Shown here in pieces: positions 5,657 through 6,989 of a stretch of DNA of 6,989 nt. Position numbers and translations under genes: made by a program. Source of the stretch: Candidatus Parvarchaeota archaeon (GTDB taxonomy: Archaea; Micrarchaeota; Micrarchaeia; Anstonellales; VGKX01); assembly GCA_016866895.1 (NCBI GenBank), contig VGKX01000052.1, positions 1 through 6,989 of the forward strand, written 5' to 3'. Position 1 is the first letter of the stretch, and the number at the start of each line of letters is the position of its first letter. The notes under the pieces are model-generated. The model did not search any database. It was not told the DNA's origin and saw only the letters and a list, made by a program, of their open reading frames with translations.

Positions 5657-6121
5657 TCACCCATACTCTTTGAGCACAACAAGTGTCGTCGTCTTGTCGA
5701 TTCCTGGTATCTTTCGCAGCTGGTGGGTAAGAAAGCTGTTGAGGCCGTCAGTATCACGCGCCGTGACTTTTGCAATCAAGTCCGTTGTCCCAGTCACTAT
5801 TGCGACAAATTCCACTCCGTCAAGCTGCATGATTTTGCTTGCAGTCTGCTCCTGCGAATAATCCTTAGTGATATAATTCACAGTAATGCTGACAATTGCC
5901 CCGACACCAAACCCAAGCTTCCTTTTGTCAATCCTTGCCTTGTAGCCTGCTATTACCCCGCTATTCTCAAGTTTTGCAATCCTGTTGTGCACTGTCGTTA
6001 GGGGCACGGCAAGTTTCTTTGCAATCTGCTTTTTTGTCCTGGAGCAGTCTGCCTCAAGCAAGGCAAGTATCTCCAAGTCCTTCCCATCAATTTTTAGCTT
6101 TTCTCCAGTTTCCATGCCCAT
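5657..6121 (-). CDS. Lrp/AsnC-family transcriptional regulator
   Basis: This 154-residue DNA-binding protein has the usual two-part Lrp layout. An N-terminal winged helix-turn-helix spans about residues 11-60 (from KIDGKDLEILALLEAD through TTVHNRIAKLENSGVI). A RAM (amino-acid-binding, oligomerising) domain spans about 70-150, with the conserved G-T-T-D-L turn and a final I-P-G-I-x-x-T-x-T-x-V-V-L strand. Such proteins form dimers to octamers and respond to an amino acid. The divergent asparagine synthetase makes asparagine or aspartate a reasonable ligand guess. A second ATG at 6115 is 8 bases from the GGGGTGG ribosome-binding sequence (6129-6123), while the ATG at 6121 is only 2 bases away, so 6115 may be the true start. 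The palindrome over its own TATA box suggests autoregulation. Confidence 0.92.
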   Translation of the reverse strand: MGMETGEKLKIDGKDLEILALLEADCSRTKKQIAKKLAVPLTTVHNRIAKLENSGVIAGYKARIDKRKLGFGVGAIVSITVNYITKDYSQEQTASKIMQLDGVEFVAIVTGTTDLIAKVTARDTDGLNSFLTHQLRKIPGIDKTTTLVVLKEYG

Positions 6122-6173
6122 TCCACCCCAAAAATCTTAAGTATCGCGCTCCAGCTCTCGAAAAAACAATTAT

Positions 6174-6192
6174 TATGGAAATATTTTCCATA
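6174..6192. promoter_or_regulatory. 19-bp palindrome, likely Lrp-type operator
   Basis: TATGGAAA, three central bases (TAT), then TTTCCATA: perfect two-fold symmetry over 8+3+8 bp. It lies in the divergent region between the regulator and asparagine synthetase genes. The right edge overlaps the minus-strand TATA box of the regulator (TTTATATGG, 6197-6189). An AT-rich core flanked by symmetric half-sites is typical of Lrp-family sites. It is the obvious candidate for autorepression and shared control. Confidence 0.65.
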
Positions 6193-6197
6193 TAAAG
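6189..6197 (-). promoter_or_regulatory. TATA box of the Lrp-family gene
   Basis: TTTATATGG on the minus strand would start transcription near 6165-6170, giving a leader of about 45-50 nt with the GGGGTGG ribosome-binding sequence. Read on the plus strand, the same AT-rich stretch contains TATAAAG (6191-6197), a possible distal promoter for the synthetase gene. Confidence 0.5.
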
Positions 6198-6238
6198 CTT
6201 ATTAATCTGTTGTTTTTTGTAATTTTTTCAATTTTTCA

Positions 6239-6261
6239 GGAAATAATTTTAAATATTTGCC
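6239..6261 (+). promoter_or_regulatory. TATA box of the asparagine synthetase gene within imperfect half-sites
   Basis: TTTTAAATA (6247-6255) is a good TATA box about 38 bp before ATG 6289. It would place the transcript start near 6274-6278, so the leader would be little longer than the ribosome-binding site. The box is flanked by GGAAATA (6239-6245) and TATTTGCC (6254-6261), which are nearly inverted copies of each other and resemble the half-sites of the palindrome at 6174-6192. Confidence 0.45.
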
Positions 6262-6277
6262 AAGCAGCGGATATTGC

Positions 6278-6284
6278 AGGTGAT
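6278..6284 (+). promoter_or_regulatory. ribosome-binding site of the asparagine synthetase gene
   Basis: AGGTGAT is a full match to the archaeal anti-Shine-Dalgarno sequence. It ends four bases before ATG 6289 and so fixes that start. Confidence 0.75.
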
Positions 6285-6288
6285 AGAA

Positions 6289-6989
6289 ATGCAAAAGGGA
6301 AGCAGCAGTGACGGGAAATTAGGCTCGCAAGAAGAAGGCAGGCTAAAAAAAACAGTAGAGAGGCTTCACTCAAGAAAAACCGCGGCGGTTCTTGCAATCC
6401 AGACAACGGCCGTAAATTCCATGCTAGATTTTCTCTACAAGAAAGGTTTTGTGCAGCTGATGCCAGTCATGCTCTCTCCAATCACAGACCCGCTTTGCCA
6501 TTCGGTTTATGATGCAAGCATAGACTACTGCGGCCAGCAACTGCAGCTTACCAAAAGCATGATTCTGCACAAGCAGATTGCCGTCAGCTCGCCGCACCTC
6601 TCCAAAATCTTCATCCTCTCGCCAAACGTGAGGCTTGAAAAGCCTGAATGCGGGCCCCTTGGCAGGTATTTAATTGAGTTTACTCAGCTTGACATTGAAA
6701 TGAGGGGGGCAACAAAAACGGAGTTCATGCGGCTAACTGAGGAAATGGTAAAGGATACACTATCAAAAATTGCAGAGGAGCGCAAAGGGGAGCTTGCAAT
6801 TCTTGGAAGAGAACTTGTTGTGCCAGAATCGCCGTTTCCGGTGTTTGAGTCAAAGGAGTGGAAAACCAAGCTAGGCGGGGACTTCGAGGCGCAGCTTTCA
6901 AAAACACAAGTTACCCCGTTTTGGGTTATGGACCACACGCGGGAGTTTTACGACAAGGAGGATGACTTGAAGCGAGGCTACTACCACAA
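6289..6989 (+). CDS. archaeal asparagine synthetase related to AsnRS (5' part)
   Basis: The 233 visible residues match, from memory, the archaeal asparagine synthetase described in Pyrococcus abyssi: a class II tRNA-synthetase-like catalytic core without an anticodon-binding domain. It makes asparagine from aspartate and ATP through an aspartyl-adenylate. Visible family landmarks are a motif-1-like LMPVMLSPITDPL (57-69), LTKSMILHKQ (87-96), KIFILSPNVRLE (106-117), the motif-2 region with G-R-Y-x-x-E-F-T-Q-L-D-x-E (125-137), and a PFWVMDHTREFYDKE block (210-224). The first 25 or so residues are an extension relative to the Pyrococcus protein as I recall it. The frame is open to the window end, so motif 3 is not seen. 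The start is fixed by a full Shine-Dalgarno. It is divergent from an Lrp/AsnC-family gene, which supports regulation by amino-acid supply. A true AsnRS is less likely because there is no N-terminal OB-fold. Confidence 0.85.
   Translation, partial: MQKGSSSDGKLGSQEEGRLKKTVERLHSRKTAAVLAIQTTAVNSMLDFLYKKGFVQLMPVMLSPITDPLCHSVYDASIDYCGQQLQLTKSMILHKQIAVSSPHLSKIFILSPNVRLEKPECGPLGRYLIEFTQLDIEMRGATKTEFMRLTEEMVKDTLSKIAEERKGELAILGRELVVPESPFPVFESKEWKTKLGGDFEAQLSKTQVTPFWVMDHTREFYDKEDDLKRGYYH

Noticed and set aside
5570..6001. Plus-strand ORF of 143 codons
   Set aside because: Mostly antisense to the Lrp-family gene, whose two domains are clearly encoded on the other strand.
6684..6938. Minus-strand ORF of 84 codons
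   Set aside because: Antisense to the asparagine synthetase frame, which has clear family motifs and an ideal ribosome-binding site.

Overview
The window looks archaeal. The signs are TATA-box promoters of archaeal spacing, at least two genes whose start codon lies about 25 nt from the TATA box (leaderless mRNAs), a Shine-Dalgarno of the AGGTGAT type, a tRNA gene interrupted at position 37/38 by an intron with a bulge-helix-bulge (BHB) junction, and an archaeal-type asparagine synthetase related to AsnRS. The surface protein with a signal peptide, Ig-like repeats and a C-terminal anchor would suit a DPANN or similar uncultured archaeon, but the lineage cannot be fixed from this window.

Layout. 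1-699: 3' part of a coiled-coil-like protein of unknown function. 700-940: non-coding, with inverted repeats and the promoter of the next gene. 941-3136: secreted, C-terminally anchored protein with six Ig-like repeats, each with a conserved cysteine pair. 3137-3266: short spacer with a tRNA promoter. 3267-3416: tRNA-Ile(GAU) with a 75-nt intron. 3413-3613: hairpin-rich spacer and the promoter of a GNAT acetyltransferase (3614-4138). 4185-4715 and 5510-4644 (minus): a type II restriction-modification pair, a PD-(D/E)XK endonuclease and a Dam-family adenine methyltransferase, convergent with 3' ends overlapping by 72 bp. 6121-5657 (minus): an Lrp/AsnC-family regulator. 6289 to the window end (plus): 5' two-thirds or so of an archaeal asparagine synthetase, missed by a stop-bounded ORF search because it runs off the edge.

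How the parts may work together. The regulator and the asparagine synthetase are divergent and share a 167-bp control region with a perfect 19-bp palindrome that overlaps the regulator's TATA box. This resembles the E. coli asnC-asnA arrangement, although the synthetase here is the archaeal AsnRS-derived type. The endonuclease and methyltransferase form a self-contained defence cassette. With the GNAT gene they sit downstream of a tRNA gene, a common place for acquired genes, but no integrase or att repeat is visible. Strongest points for follow-up: the tRNA-Ile intron with its repeated homopurine/homopyrimidine decamer, the Lrp-asparagine synthetase control region, the convergent overlap of the R-M genes, and the six-repeat surface protein. 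No CRISPR array, transposase or rRNA is seen.
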